Source: an uncultured Prevotellaceae bacterium
GTDB taxonomy: Bacteria > Bacteroidota > Bacteroidia > Bacteroidales > Bacteroidaceae
Direction: 5' to 3'
Length of the DNA stretch: 64,000 nt
Assembly: GCA_947304115.1 (NCBI GenBank)
Contig: CAMZAE010000003.1
Span: forward strand, 1-64,000
Shown here: piece by piece, positions 54,708 to 64,000 of the stretch
Position numbering within the stretch: position 1 is the first letter of the stretch
Layout: each line of letters starts with the position of its first letter
Notes under the pieces: model-generated
What the model was told of the DNA's origin: nothing
Databases searched by the model: none
What the model saw: the letters and a program-made list of their open reading frames with translations, nothing else
Translations under genes and position numbers: made by a program

Positions 54708-56126
54708 TTAATGGTTGTTTATTGTCTTCAGCACCTCTTCGTCTATTTCTACAGTGTAGCGCTTGCGAAGCTCTGCCACGAACTCGTTTTCTTTGAGGCG
54801 TTGATAGTCGCTGACCACCTGGCTGCTTACATCGGTCCACACGGCTGGCCCTTTCTTGAGAACCTTACCGAAGATGCCTACATTTGGATAATTCTTGACG
54901 GGTTTCAATTCTGCGCTCTTGTCCTTGAAGGCCAAACTGTCAACGTTGGGATTGTCGCCCTTCTTGAATACGCGACGCTCCATGCGAACCATTACACTGT
55001 CTTTGTTGAAGGTTTCGCGAATGGCAGTCATCCACTTGTCCTGGGGCAGCTTTTTGACGAGTTTCTTCACGGCTTCGACATCGCCGGCCTGCTTGCAGTA
55101 GTAAACCATTCCACTGAAATGCGGTTCTTTCCATGCATAATGTTTCTTGTGCTTCTTGAAGTAGGCAGTCAGCGCCAAGGTGTCTTTTGCTGCCGGTTCC
55201 CACACTTTCTGGTTGCATTCTTCAAAAAGCAGCAAGCCGTCGTGATACTCCTGTACCAAATACTTCAGTTCGTCGTCCTTGGCACAGAACTCCTCTGTCT
55301 TCTCGTCGAGAATCTGCTCAATACTCTTCTGGTCCTGGCTGGCGATGGAGTCGAGCACCTGCTGGGCGATATGGTTTTCTATGCCTTGGCCGTCGAGATA
55401 CTTCTTAATCATGTCGTGCAGTTCCTCATATGGTTCAAGGTCCTTCTTGCCCATGAGCTTGATGATGTCGTAGCCGAAAGACATGAGGAAAGGCTCGCTT
55501 ATCTCGTCCACCTCGAGCGAATAGGCCACATCCTCAAATTCCTTCACCACCTGATTGGGGCCTATCCATGGCAACACGCCGCCGCGACCTGCAGAACCCG
55601 GATCTTGCGACACCTGTTTGGCAAGTTCGGCAAAATCAGCACCATCCTTGAGTGCCTGATAGACAGAATCTATCCTCGCTTTGGCTGCTGCGCGTTGTTC
55701 TTCTGTGGCATCTTGTCTCAGATGGATCAGAATGTGTGCTGGTTGCAGAAGTTGCTTGCCTTCAAGACGGGCAATCATGCCGTCGTAGTATGCCCTGTAT
55801 TCTTTCTCTGTAGCGCCATCCTGCACAAGGAGCGGACGTATCTGCTGGTCGCGATACTGGCGGAACTCCTTTTGGTAGCTGCTGAGGGTGTCGAGGCGGT
55901 CGTCCAAAGCGGCAAGCACCTTGAGTTTGTAGTTGACAAAAAGTTCTACGTACTCCTCGACATTCTTCTTGTCGATAACGCCTTCTGAGTTGTTCTTGTT
56001 GTAGTTATACTCAAACTCGCTACGTGTGACAGGCATTCCGTTGATGCGCATCACAATGGGGTCTTCCTGCGCTCTGGCTGTGAATGCTGCTGCAGCCAGC
56101 GCAAGCGTGATAAATATCCTTTTCAT
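54708..56126 (-). CDS. PpiC-type peptidyl-prolyl isomerase
   Basis: A 472-residue exported isomerase with signal peptide MKRIFITLALAAAAFTARAQ. The first part (PIVMRINGMPVTRSEFEYNYNKNNSEGV) is the SurA/PpiC-type N-terminal helix region, the parvulin domain lies at about 125-230 (QPAHILIHLRQDATEEQ ... GSAGRGGVLPWIGPNQVVKEFEDVAYSL), and a C-terminal region with a second degenerate parvulin follows. It acts in the periplasm and is next to the SurA-like gene and guaB. A family E leader repeat starts at its ATG. Confidence 0.9.
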   Translation of the reverse strand: MKRIFITLALAAAAFTARAQEDPIVMRINGMPVTRSEFEYNYNKNNSEGVIDKKNVEEYVELFVNYKLKVLAALDDRLDTLSSYQKEFRQYRDQQIRPLLVQDGATEKEYRAYYDGMIARLEGKQLLQPAHILIHLRQDATEEQRAAAKARIDSVYQALKDGADFAELAKQVSQDPGSAGRGGVLPWIGPNQVVKEFEDVAYSLEVDEISEPFLMSFGYDIIKLMGKKDLEPYEELHDMIKKYLDGQGIENHIAQQVLDSIASQDQKSIEQILDEKTEEFCAKDDELKYLVQEYHDGLLLFEECNQKVWEPAAKDTLALTAYFKKHKKHYAWKEPHFSGMVYYCKQAGDVEAVKKLVKKLPQDKWMTAIRETFNKDSVMVRMERRVFKKGDNPNVDSLAFKDKSAELKPVKNYPNVGIFGKVLKKGPAVWTDVSSQVVSDYQRLKENEFVAELRKRYTVEIDEEVLKTINNH

Positions 56127-56171
56127 TTACAATTTAACGATTTACTATTTATTTACGATTATATCATTTTT
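56125..56171 (-). repeat. 7-base-period leader repeat, family E, before the PpiC gene
   Basis: ATTTACA, ATTTAAC, GATTTAC, TATTTAT, TTACGAT on the plus strand, starting at the ATG. In the mRNA sense it reads AAATCGTTAAATTGTAAATG, where ATG is the start codon. Confidence 0.8.
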
Positions 56172-56174
56172 ATT

Positions 56175-56204
56175 CTCCTCCCCCTGTGGGAAGTCGGGAG
56201 GGGG

Positions 56205-56207
<3 letters not shown>
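56175..56207 (-). repeat. Family B palindrome at the end of guaB
   Basis: CTCCTCCCCCTGTGGG with GGGAGGGGGCT, beginning at the guaB stop codon and running into the 3' region, where it could act as a transcript end hairpin. Confidence 0.65.
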
Positions 56208-57761
<1,554 letters not shown>

Positions 57762-57873
57762 TTATCTGCGCAATTATATAAATATGTGGGCTGGAGCCAT
57801 AAAAAACTCAAAATTACAACATCTTTTTTGCATTATTTTTGGGAAACATGCCATATGTTTCACAACTTTTCTG

Positions 57874-57881
57874 TACCTTTG
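57874..57881 (+). promoter_or_regulatory. -7 promoter element TACCTTTG
   Basis: TACCTTTG upstream of the exported basic protein gene, in the AT-rich stretch between it and guaB. Confidence 0.55.
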
Positions 57882-57948
57882 TCTCACAAATCGCATACTT
57901 TATCTTGCTGTTTACGAAAAACAGCCTACTTTTTATAGCCGAAAGACC

Positions 57949-58368
57949 ATGAGACACATGAAACACCTTTTTATACTCTTGCTCGCGCTTTCGCCTGTTC
58001 GGGCATTTCCTGCCCAGATGCGCGATTCCCTGGACGTTGACACCCTGCGCATGGTGGAGGTGCGTGCCGATTCCATCCTGCGCATCAATGCGGCCATCCG
58101 CCAAACGATTGAGAGAGAGAAGGCTGCCCGCATAGGCACGCTTAATGTGAGCGATGTGATTGGTTCCAAAGTAACGGACAAAATACTGCATCCTTTCGCA
58201 GTCAAGGACCGCAAGCGCGACAAGAAGCACGCCCGCGACCGCAAGATACTGGAAGAGTACGAGCAGCTTGGCCGCGTCAAGACCTTCGAGGAACTCCTTG
58301 ACGAAGCCATCCGCCAGCAAGCCATCGAGGACGGCAAAGAACCGCCCACCCGCTCCGGAAAGAAATAA
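57949..58368 (+). CDS. Small exported basic protein, unknown function
   Basis: A 139-residue protein starting MRHMKHLFILLLALSPVRAFPAQ (signal peptide; a second ATG at 57958). The open frame begins 78 codons earlier, but that part crosses the promoter and is not protein-like. The mature part is charged and helical: DTLRMVEVRADSILRINAAIRQTIEREKAAR and KDRKRDKKHARDRKILEEYEQL. I do not recognise a family. It is followed after 12 bases by guaD. Confidence 0.65.
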   Translation: MRHMKHLFILLLALSPVRAFPAQMRDSLDVDTLRMVEVRADSILRINAAIRQTIEREKAARIGTLNVSDVIGSKVTDKILHPFAVKDRKRDKKHARDRKILEEYEQLGRVKTFEELLDEAIRQQAIEDGKEPPTRSGKK

Positions 58369-58380
58369 CTTATAAGCCCC

Positions 58381-58854
58381 ATGACCTCAACAGACAAACA
58401 ATTCATGCGCCAGGCCATCGACCTGAGCATCGAGAACGTGGCAAACGGCGGCGGACCTTTCGGTGCCGTCATCGTCAGAGACGGCAAGGTGGTCGCCACT
58501 GGTGTCAACCGCGTCACCGCAAACAACGATCCGACGGCCCATGCCGAAGTATCCGCCATCCGCGCCGCCTGCCAGAAAGAAGGCTCATTCAAGCTGGAAG
58601 GCTGCACCATCTACACTTCCTGCGAACCATGCCCCATGTGCCTGAGCGCCATCTACTGGGCAGGACTGAGCCGCATCTGCTTTGCCAACACGAAACAGGA
58701 CGCAGAGAACATCAACTTCGGCGACAAGTTCATCTATGAAGAGATAGAGCGCCCGGCAAACAAACGCAGCATTCCCACCGAACAATTCATGCGCGACGAA
58801 GCACTCGAGGCTTTCCGCAACTGGGAGGAGAAAGCGGACAAGATTGAGTACTGA
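58381..58854 (+). CDS. guaD: Guanine deaminase (cytidine deaminase fold)
   Basis: A 157-residue zinc deaminase closely resembling Bacillus subtilis guanine deaminase in length and layout. Zinc and catalytic motifs are TAHAEVSAI (His and catalytic Glu) and SCEPCPMCLSAIYWA (two Cys). The conserved C-terminal part NFGDKFIYEEIERPANKRSIP contributes to the active site. It converts guanine to xanthine. tRNA adenosine deaminases are related but lack this C-terminal part. Confidence 0.87.
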   Translation: MTSTDKQFMRQAIDLSIENVANGGGPFGAVIVRDGKVVATGVNRVTANNDPTAHAEVSAIRAACQKEGSFKLEGCTIYTSCEPCPMCLSAIYWAGLSRICFANTKQDAENINFGDKFIYEEIERPANKRSIPTEQFMRDEALEAFRNWEEKADKIEY

Positions 58855-58856
58855 CG

Positions 58857-59666
58857 ATGAACTGGCGCACGCTCTCTCCTGCCATCCATACCCTGCTCGT
58901 CTTTTTCTTTGCACAAGGATTAGGCTCCGTCCTGCTCCTTTTCGTGGGGATGGAAGTCACTGCCATCTCGCTCACAATGATGGTTGCGAACATCCTCGCA
59001 GTGCTGGCTTGCCACTTCTTCCTGCACAACATCCGTGCCCTCACGACAGACGATGTCTCGTCCATCAATTGGCGCATAGGCTTGTCGGGCATTGCGGGAG
59101 GCGTCTTCGGAGCGGCGGGTATGTCTCCCCTGACTGAAAGCATCGAACTCCCCGACATGATGCAACAGATGTCCCTTGCCATGTCGCACAATGCCTTAGG
59201 GTTGCTCTGCATCGTTTTCATCGGCCCTGTTACAGAAGAACTCCTTTTCCGCGAAGCCATCGAGGGCGAAATGTTGCGCAGAGGCGCCCGTCCCTGGACT
59301 GCAATCCTCGCCTCATCCCTGGCTTTCAGCACCGTACACCTCAACCTCGCACAAGGCATCTATGCCCTCCCGCTTGGCATATTGTTCGGCATCATCTACT
59401 ACAAGACCGGCAATGTCGTCATATCTTCCCTGCTCCACATCATCAACAACGGTGTCGTTGCCACACTGCTTTACCTCTATGGCGAAGACATCCAAGACCT
59501 CTCTCTTGCCGATTGGTTCGGCAGCACAACCTATGCTTATGCCTTCGCTGCACTTTCCGGCATCTTTTGCCTTGTTCTGACGACCATTTTCTGGAAATTC
59601 TACAGCCCAATGGAAGGAAACAAAAAACACGCCCCCTTAGGCAAAAATGCCAAGAGAGCGTGTTAA
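58857..59666 (+). CDS. CPBP-family intramembrane glutamic endopeptidase
   Basis: A 269-residue multi-pass membrane protein. The protease motifs are GPVTEELLFREAI (EExxxR, about residues 122-134), FSTVHLN (FxxxH) and LLHIINN (HxxxN). Seven or so membrane helices are seen, with a short basic tail. The family includes Rce1-type CAAX proteases and bacterial immunity proteins; the substrate is unknown. It begins 2 bases after guaD stops and ends in a terminator. Confidence 0.85.
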   Translation: MNWRTLSPAIHTLLVFFFAQGLGSVLLLFVGMEVTAISLTMMVANILAVLACHFFLHNIRALTTDDVSSINWRIGLSGIAGGVFGAAGMSPLTESIELPDMMQQMSLAMSHNALGLLCIVFIGPVTEELLFREAIEGEMLRRGARPWTAILASSLAFSTVHLNLAQGIYALPLGILFGIIYYKTGNVVISSLLHIINNGVVATLLYLYGEDIQDLSLADWFGSTTYAYAFAALSGIFCLVLTTIFWKFYSPMEGNKKHAPLGKNAKRAC

Positions 59667-59670
59667 TTTT
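59626..59670 (+). terminator. Terminator at the end of the CPBP protease gene
   Basis: AACACGC/GCGTGTT outer stem with an inner GGCA/TGCC stem, then AATTTT; it includes the stop codon. Confidence 0.6.
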
Positions 59671-59746
59671 ACTAAACATGGCACACATGGTGTTAATTTT
59701 GCTTAAATCCCTGTTCTTACCCTATCGTTATTCATATCTGTTGTCG

Positions 59747-59754
59747 TACCTTTG
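59747..59754 (+). promoter_or_regulatory. -7 promoter element TACCTTTG for the coiled-coil lipoprotein
   Basis: TACCTTTG, 74 bases before the ATG. A -33 box is not clear. Confidence 0.6.
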
Positions 59755-59828
59755 TGCGCAGTTTTATACGCAGGGGCGTATTATGCAATAATGAAATACA
59801 TAATTATATTTATTAATACCTTTAACAA

Positions 59829-62800
59829 ATGAAAAAGAAACTCTTTCAAATTCTCATGCTACTGGTAGCTGCAGTAAGCGTGGGAGCGTTCGTATCTTGT
59901 AAGGATACCAACGAAGATTTGTACAACGAATTGCGTACACAGGTAATCAGCAGGGATGCCAGTCTGCAAAGTGCCCTTGACCAGCACACACAAGACATCG
60001 CAGCCCTTCTCGCAAAGTACAACACTCTACTCACGACAGTGAATGCGATTAACTCTTGTACTTGCAACGAAGCTGCAATGCAGGCTCAGATTAACGGCCT
60101 TGGCACAGATGTTGCAACGCTTCAGGGCGATGTTGCAACGCTTCAAGGCCAAGTGGCAACGCTCATAACCGACCTTGCTGGTCTGGACATTGATGACATC
60201 AGCGGACTTAGGACCGCACTCACCGCACTTCAGACCTCATTAAGCGGCAAGGCAGACAATGCAGACCTTGCATGGCTGTCAGCAAAGTATAACGCTGAAA
60301 TTCCTATTATCCAGGGCATCATTAGCAACCTGCAAACCGCACTTGCAGGAAAGGTTGAACAAGGAACTTTTGATGCAATCATTAATGGACTGAACACACA
60401 GATTCAAGGCATTCAGAGTGGTCTCCAAGCTTTACAGAACCAAAACCTGATTGACAAAATCAATACGAACAAGGCGCTTCAGGACGGCCTGGAGACCAGA
60501 ATCGCAAGCTTGGAAAGTACACTCACAAGCCTACAGGCCCCGGATGGCACTTTTGCTGACATTCTCCAAAGACTCACTGCTGCCGAGCAGGCAATCAGCA
60601 ATAACAAGGCCTGGTTGGATCAGCAGTTGGAAGACATCACTGGTGATATCACAGCCGCTCAGACAACTGCTGACAACGCATTGGCACTTGCCAACACTGC
60701 CAACACCAATGCCCAATTGGCATGGCAAAACGCACAGAGGGTAGAAGGTCTGGCAAATGCAGCCCAGGCTGCCGCTGACAATGCTCAAAGTGATGCCACC
60801 GCTGCACAGCAGGCTGCTCAAGCTGCACAGAATGCTGCCGACTTGGCTTATGCACTCGCAGCAAGAGCATACGAAACTGCCAACCAAGTTAACGCCCTCG
60901 CCATTAAGGTTGCAACGCTGGAAGGCCAAGTTGGCACAAACACAAACGATGAGGCCATCAAAGCTTTACAACAGCAGACACAGTCACTTAGCTCCCAAAT
61001 TTCTGAGAACAAGGACAAGCTCCAGGAAGCCATCAACAAGGTTAACAACGACCTCACAACCAAGGTTAATGACCTCCAGAGCGAAATCCAGACCAAAATG
61101 GGTGAGCTGAAGGACGCATTCCAGGGCAAGATTGACAACCTTGATGGCAAGCTTGAGACTAAAATCAGCGAAGTCACCAGCAAAATCACCGAACTCAACA
61201 ACACCTTAATCCAGAACGCTGGCCTCATTGAACAGAACGCCAAAGACATCGCACAGAACGCTAAAGACATTCAAGCTAATGCCACTGCAATCGAAAAAAT
61301 TAAGAGTGATTTGCAGACTATCGACACAAACCTGACTTTGGCAAGCGAGAAAGCTAACCAGGCTTACCAAGAGGCAGTCAGCGCTAAGACTAAGGCAGAT
61401 GACAACGAAAGGAGCATCTCTGACTTGAAGGCTACAGTGGATGTAAACAAAGCAAACATTGAAACCCTCCAAGGTTCTACCAATGACCTGAAAGAGGCTG
61501 TTGATGACCTCAAGGAAAAGATGGCTCAGGTGGGCGCTAACACAACCGCTATCGAAAACCTGTCTGCAGCAGTTGACGGTATCAATGACGATCTGGAGGC
61601 TTTGGACGAAAAGTACGACGAACTGAAAGGTCAATTAAGCGACCTGAGGACAGAACTCGCCGAAGCCAAGTCAGAATGTGCAAACAACTTCCGTGAGGCA
61701 AAGAGCTATGTTGACACTGAGATTGCTACCCTTACGGCTACTGTTGTTCAGAAGATTACTGATGAACTCAACAACTACTACGACAAGGACGACATCAACA
61801 AGATTCTGGAAGCCTATGCAAAGGCATCCGACCTGAACGGTGTCGCCACCGTGAGTGAGCTGAACAGTCTGAAAGACGAACTGAAGAATCTTGCCTCCAA
61901 GGATGAATTGAGCAGCATTTTGAGCCAGCTGAATGGCCTTGTATCTCAGGAAGAACTCAACAGCCTGAAGGAAGATTTGAAGGATGTTGCTTCCAAGAGT
62001 GATTTGGACAATCTGAAAAACGAAATCCTTGCACAACTGAGCGGCATTGCCACCCAGAACGACCTTGACAGAGTGAAGAGCGAACTTCAGAGTGACATCA
62101 GCGGTTTGCAGGGCGACCTCAGCAATCTCAGCACTGACTTCTATGATAAGATTATCCAACTCTATAAGGATATGGATGCTGGCGACAAGGCTATTGACGA
62201 CAAGATTTACGAACTGGCACAGCAGGTTGCCGCCAACACACAGCACCTCGAAGACATCGACAAGGTTCTCCAGACAATGCATGAGAGATTCAACGACATG
62301 GATGCAAGATTCGTGAACCGCGAGACCATCATGGCTTGGCTTCAAAACCTTTACAAGACTTTGAATGCAAAGATTGCTGCCGGTGGCGGTGCTGAAATCA
62401 ACATCCAAGTTTTGAAGGACGAGATTAAGGACGACCTCGTTGAACTGCTTCCCGACATTATCACAAACACACTCGAAGGCAGCGAATTTAACTTCATCAC
62501 AGAGGACGACCTCTCAGATTATGCAAAGAAGAGCGACCTTGACGACTATGCAAAGAAGAGTGCCCTCACCGCACTTGAGGAAGCCCTGACAGAACTGATT
62601 AACGGCAAGGCTGATGCTGAAGAGTTCGCAAAAGCCGTTGAAGATATCGCTGAACAGGAAGCTCGCATACTGGCTCTCGAAGAAGGAACCGTCAAGATTG
62701 GCGACTACGAGCTTGACAAGCAGGCTCTCAAAGATGCCATTGCCGATGCCATTGCCGATGCCAACACCAAGATTGGCACCATTCAGGATGCCGTTACCGC

Positions 62801-64000
62801 AATCAACGGGAAGATCCCGACAATGGAGAACGACATCAGAGACCTGAAGACAGGCTTGCAGGAAGCCAAAGACAGACTTGCTGCCGTTGAGCCAAAGGTT
62901 GAGGCTCTCACAAATGATGTCGCCAAGATTCAGTCATATCTTGCACAGCAGGTGACTGGCATTACCATCCAGGGCACAACCAACCCAATGTTCGGTACAT
63001 TCAGTATTCCTGCAAACATCCAGTCCAACGTTCTCGTTGCCTACTATGGCAGGCCCGACAACAAGATTGAGTTCCCCACCACCGACGATGCAAGCTACGT
63101 CCGCAAGGATGAGGTTCTCACCGACAAGGATTGGGAAATGATTGGCGGTGATGACATCGCTTTCACACAGAAGGCTAAAAAGGTTCTCATCAACGAGGGC
63201 ACAAACGGCAAGGCTTATGCCGGTAAGGTCTATGTTACCGTTAACCCGACATCTGCAAATGTTGCTGGTTTGAAACTGGACATCATCAATACACAGGACG
63301 AAGCTTCTCTCTTCAAACTGACAGAGCTTAAGAAGAGCTATGACAAGTTAGAGTTTGGCTACAGCCGTGCCGACAATGGCTTCTACGAGGCTGAGGCTTA
63401 TGTAGAGAAGAAAGACCTGGACGATGTGGAAAGGCCATTCAACGAACAGGCTATAAAGGATTTGGCTAAAGAAGCACAGAACGATCTTGAGCAGATTGTG
63501 AAGAACGCTCTGGCTCCTGGAAACACAGCCTTGGATAACCTGGCAACTAAGGTTTATGAGGTTGTCCGCACCCTGAGACTCGACAGAAGCGGTTTGAAGT
63601 GCCCGTTCAAGGACATCAATGGAAACGAACAGGCTGTTTACTCTCAGTACAATCTTGCAGCCACAGCCCTCAAGCCTCTCAGCTTAGAGTGGGGTAAATC
63701 ATTCAACTATGTGACTGTTCCTGGCTATGAGAAGGCAGAAAAGATGCTTAAGAAACTCTGCGACAAACTGACTGGCGTTGTCACATCAATTGAAGGTAAT
63801 AGAGAAATCAGCAAATTGTTCCGCGACCTTGAAGGACTCAACATCAAGCACGTTACTTTGAACGAGCTGAGTGATGCATACCTTGCCCAATTTGCGGTAG
63901 AAATCAATACTTCATTCACCATTGATGACGTAAGATACGACCTGGTATTGCCCGTAAATGTATGGGTTCCTGTTAAGTATGCTAAGAATTTGACCATTGG
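59829..64000 (+). CDS. Very long coiled-coil surface lipoprotein (cut by window edge)
   Basis: At least 1390 residues, still open at the right edge. Signal and lipobox: MKKKLFQILMLLVAAVSVGAFVSC, with Cys24 lipidated. The residues after it, KDTNED, resemble the acidic export signal that sends Bacteroidota lipoproteins to the cell surface. Residues about 30-1030 are almost purely heptad coiled coil, with exact tandem units DVATLQG (60108-60149), NAKDIAQ-type repeats, YAKKSDLDD units and ADAIADAIADAN (62734-62763). From about residue 1040 a globular beta-rich region follows (VTGITIQGTTNPMFGTFSIPANIQSN ...). It looks like a fibre with a folded head: adhesin, S-layer-like or stalk protein. No family name can be given with certainty. 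Confidence 0.85.
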   Translation, partial: MKKKLFQILMLLVAAVSVGAFVSCKDTNEDLYNELRTQVISRDASLQSALDQHTQDIAALLAKYNTLLTTVNAINSCTCNEAAMQAQINGLGTDVATLQGDVATLQGQVATLITDLAGLDIDDISGLRTALTALQTSLSGKADNADLAWLSAKYNAEIPIIQGIISNLQTALAGKVEQGTFDAIINGLNTQIQGIQSGLQALQNQNLIDKINTNKALQDGLETRIASLESTLTSLQAPDGTFADILQRLTAAEQAISNNKAWLDQQLEDITGDITAAQTTADNALALANTANTNAQLAWQNAQRVEGLANAAQAAADNAQSDATAAQQAAQAAQNAADLAYALAARAYETANQVNALAIKVATLEGQVGTNTNDEAIKALQQQTQSLSSQISENKDKLQEAINKVNNDLTTKVNDLQSEIQTKMGELKDAFQGKIDNLDGKLETKISEVTSKITELNNTLIQNAGLIEQNAKDIAQNAKDIQANATAIEKIKSDLQTIDTNLTLASEKANQAYQEAVSAKTKADDNERSISDLKATVDVNKANIETLQGSTNDLKEAVDDLKEKMAQVGANTTAIENLSAAVDGINDDLEALDEKYDELKGQLSDLRTELAEAKSECANNFREAKSYVDTEIATLTATVVQKITDELNNYYDKDDINKILEAYAKASDLNGVATVSELNSLKDELKNLASKDELSSILSQLNGLVSQEELNSLKEDLKDVASKSDLDNLKNEILAQLSGIATQNDLDRVKSELQSDISGLQGDLSNLSTDFYDKIIQLYKDMDAGDKAIDDKIYELAQQVAANTQHLEDIDKVLQTMHERFNDMDARFVNRETIMAWLQNLYKTLNAKIAAGGGAEINIQVLKDEIKDDLVELLPDIITNTLEGSEFNFITEDDLSDYAKKSDLDDYAKKSALTALEEALTELINGKADAEEFAKAVEDIAEQEARILALEEGTVKIGDYELDKQALKDAIADAIADANTKIGTIQDAVTAINGKIPTMENDIRDLKTGLQEAKDRLAAVEPKVEALTNDVAKIQSYLAQQVTGITIQGTTNPMFGTFSIPANIQSNVLVAYYGRPDNKIEFPTTDDASYVRKDEVLTDKDWEMIGGDDIAFTQKAKKVLINEGTNGKAYAGKVYVTVNPTSANVAGLKLDIINTQDEASLFKLTELKKSYDKLEFGYSRADNGFYEAEAYVEKKDLDDVERPFNEQAIKDLAKEAQNDLEQIVKNALAPGNTALDNLATKVYEVVRTLRLDRSGLKCPFKDINGNEQAVYSQYNLAATALKPLSLEWGKSFNYVTVPGYEKAEKMLKKLCDKLTGVVTSIEGNREISKLFRDLEGLNIKHVTLNELSDAYLAQFAVEINTSFTIDDVRYDLVLPVNVWVPVKYAKNLTI

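Noticed and set aside
54711..55988. A 425-codon plus-strand frame opposite the PpiC gene, and a similar one at 56460-57677 opposite guaB
   Set aside because: Both are antisense shadows of conserved genes with signal peptide or catalytic motifs on the minus strand.

Overview
The window reads as chromosomal DNA of a member of Bacteroidales, probably in or near Prevotellaceae. The evidence is a set of families largely confined to Bacteroidota (DUF2851, DUF3822, DUF2723, OstA-like, S46 dipeptidyl-peptidase, very long LepB), promoters of the Bacteroidota type (a -7 box TAnnTTTG, sometimes with TTG about 20 bases upstream), and start codons without Shine-Dalgarno sequences. There is no rRNA, so the genus cannot be fixed. 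G+C is about half by eye, and I see no prophage, insertion sequence or CRISPR array.

Layout. 1-4400: end of ispG, two lipoprotein genes, a HAD phosphatase and a tRNA-Glu/tRNA-Ser pair. 4500-9000: nucleotide-sugar genes (a ketoisomerase cupin, a fused acetyltransferase-aminotransferase, manC) and a GDSL esterase. 9000-13060: HIT protein, greA with a hairpin leader, dprA, a thioesterase and DUF2851. 13150-18260 (plus strand): dapB, lepB, a WbqC-like gene, an RluA-type pseudouridine synthase and a PHP phosphoesterase, closely packed. 18280-23110: queG, polysaccharide deacetylase and a large DUF2723 membrane protein. 23300-26670: tRNA-Val, a MerR regulator and alaS. 26720-32950: a four-gene envelope cluster encoding OmpA-like, CHASE2, small exported and TPR-CHAT proteins. 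32970-35724: rfbD-rfbC-rfbB for dTDP-rhamnose. 36000-44130: a RecD-like helicase, a pseudopilin-like protein with DUF3822 and rsmD, small envelope proteins, pckA and upp. 44140-57680 (minus strand): guaB, two PpiC/SurA chaperones, OstA-like, mutL, trpS, a DEAD-box helicase and a DPP7-type peptidase. 57900-64000: a small exported protein, guaD, a CPBP protease, and a very long coiled-coil lipoprotein that runs off the right edge.

The most unusual property is the density of small repeats. Two G+C-rich palindromic families (A, built on a 7-base period, and B, a GGGGGAG-type hairpin) occur at twelve places. Most of these lie inside reading frames and are translated as linkers or tails in the aminotransferase fusion, RfbD, the RecD-like helicase, MutL, the DEAD-box helicase, the pseudouridine synthase, WbqC and QueG. 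In QueG the element occupies the place of the ferredoxin-type cysteine motif, and the remaining cysteines are exactly those expected for a single [4Fe-4S] cluster. In the first fusion the element sits at the joint between two proteins. A different set of A+T-rich repeats with periods of 7-9 bases lies immediately upstream of start codons. Repeats of the same family have the same orientation relative to their genes, as if they were translation leaders. Two loci carry exactly three tandem copies of a 22-base imperfect palindrome.

Functionally the window combines housekeeping genes (translation, DNA repair, amino acid and purine metabolism) with envelope biogenesis: surface sugar precursors, outer-membrane chaperones, OstA/LPS transport and surface lipoproteins. 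The OmpA-CHASE2-CHAT cluster is the best candidate for a little-studied system. It looks like an envelope sensor next to a secreted caspase-like protease.
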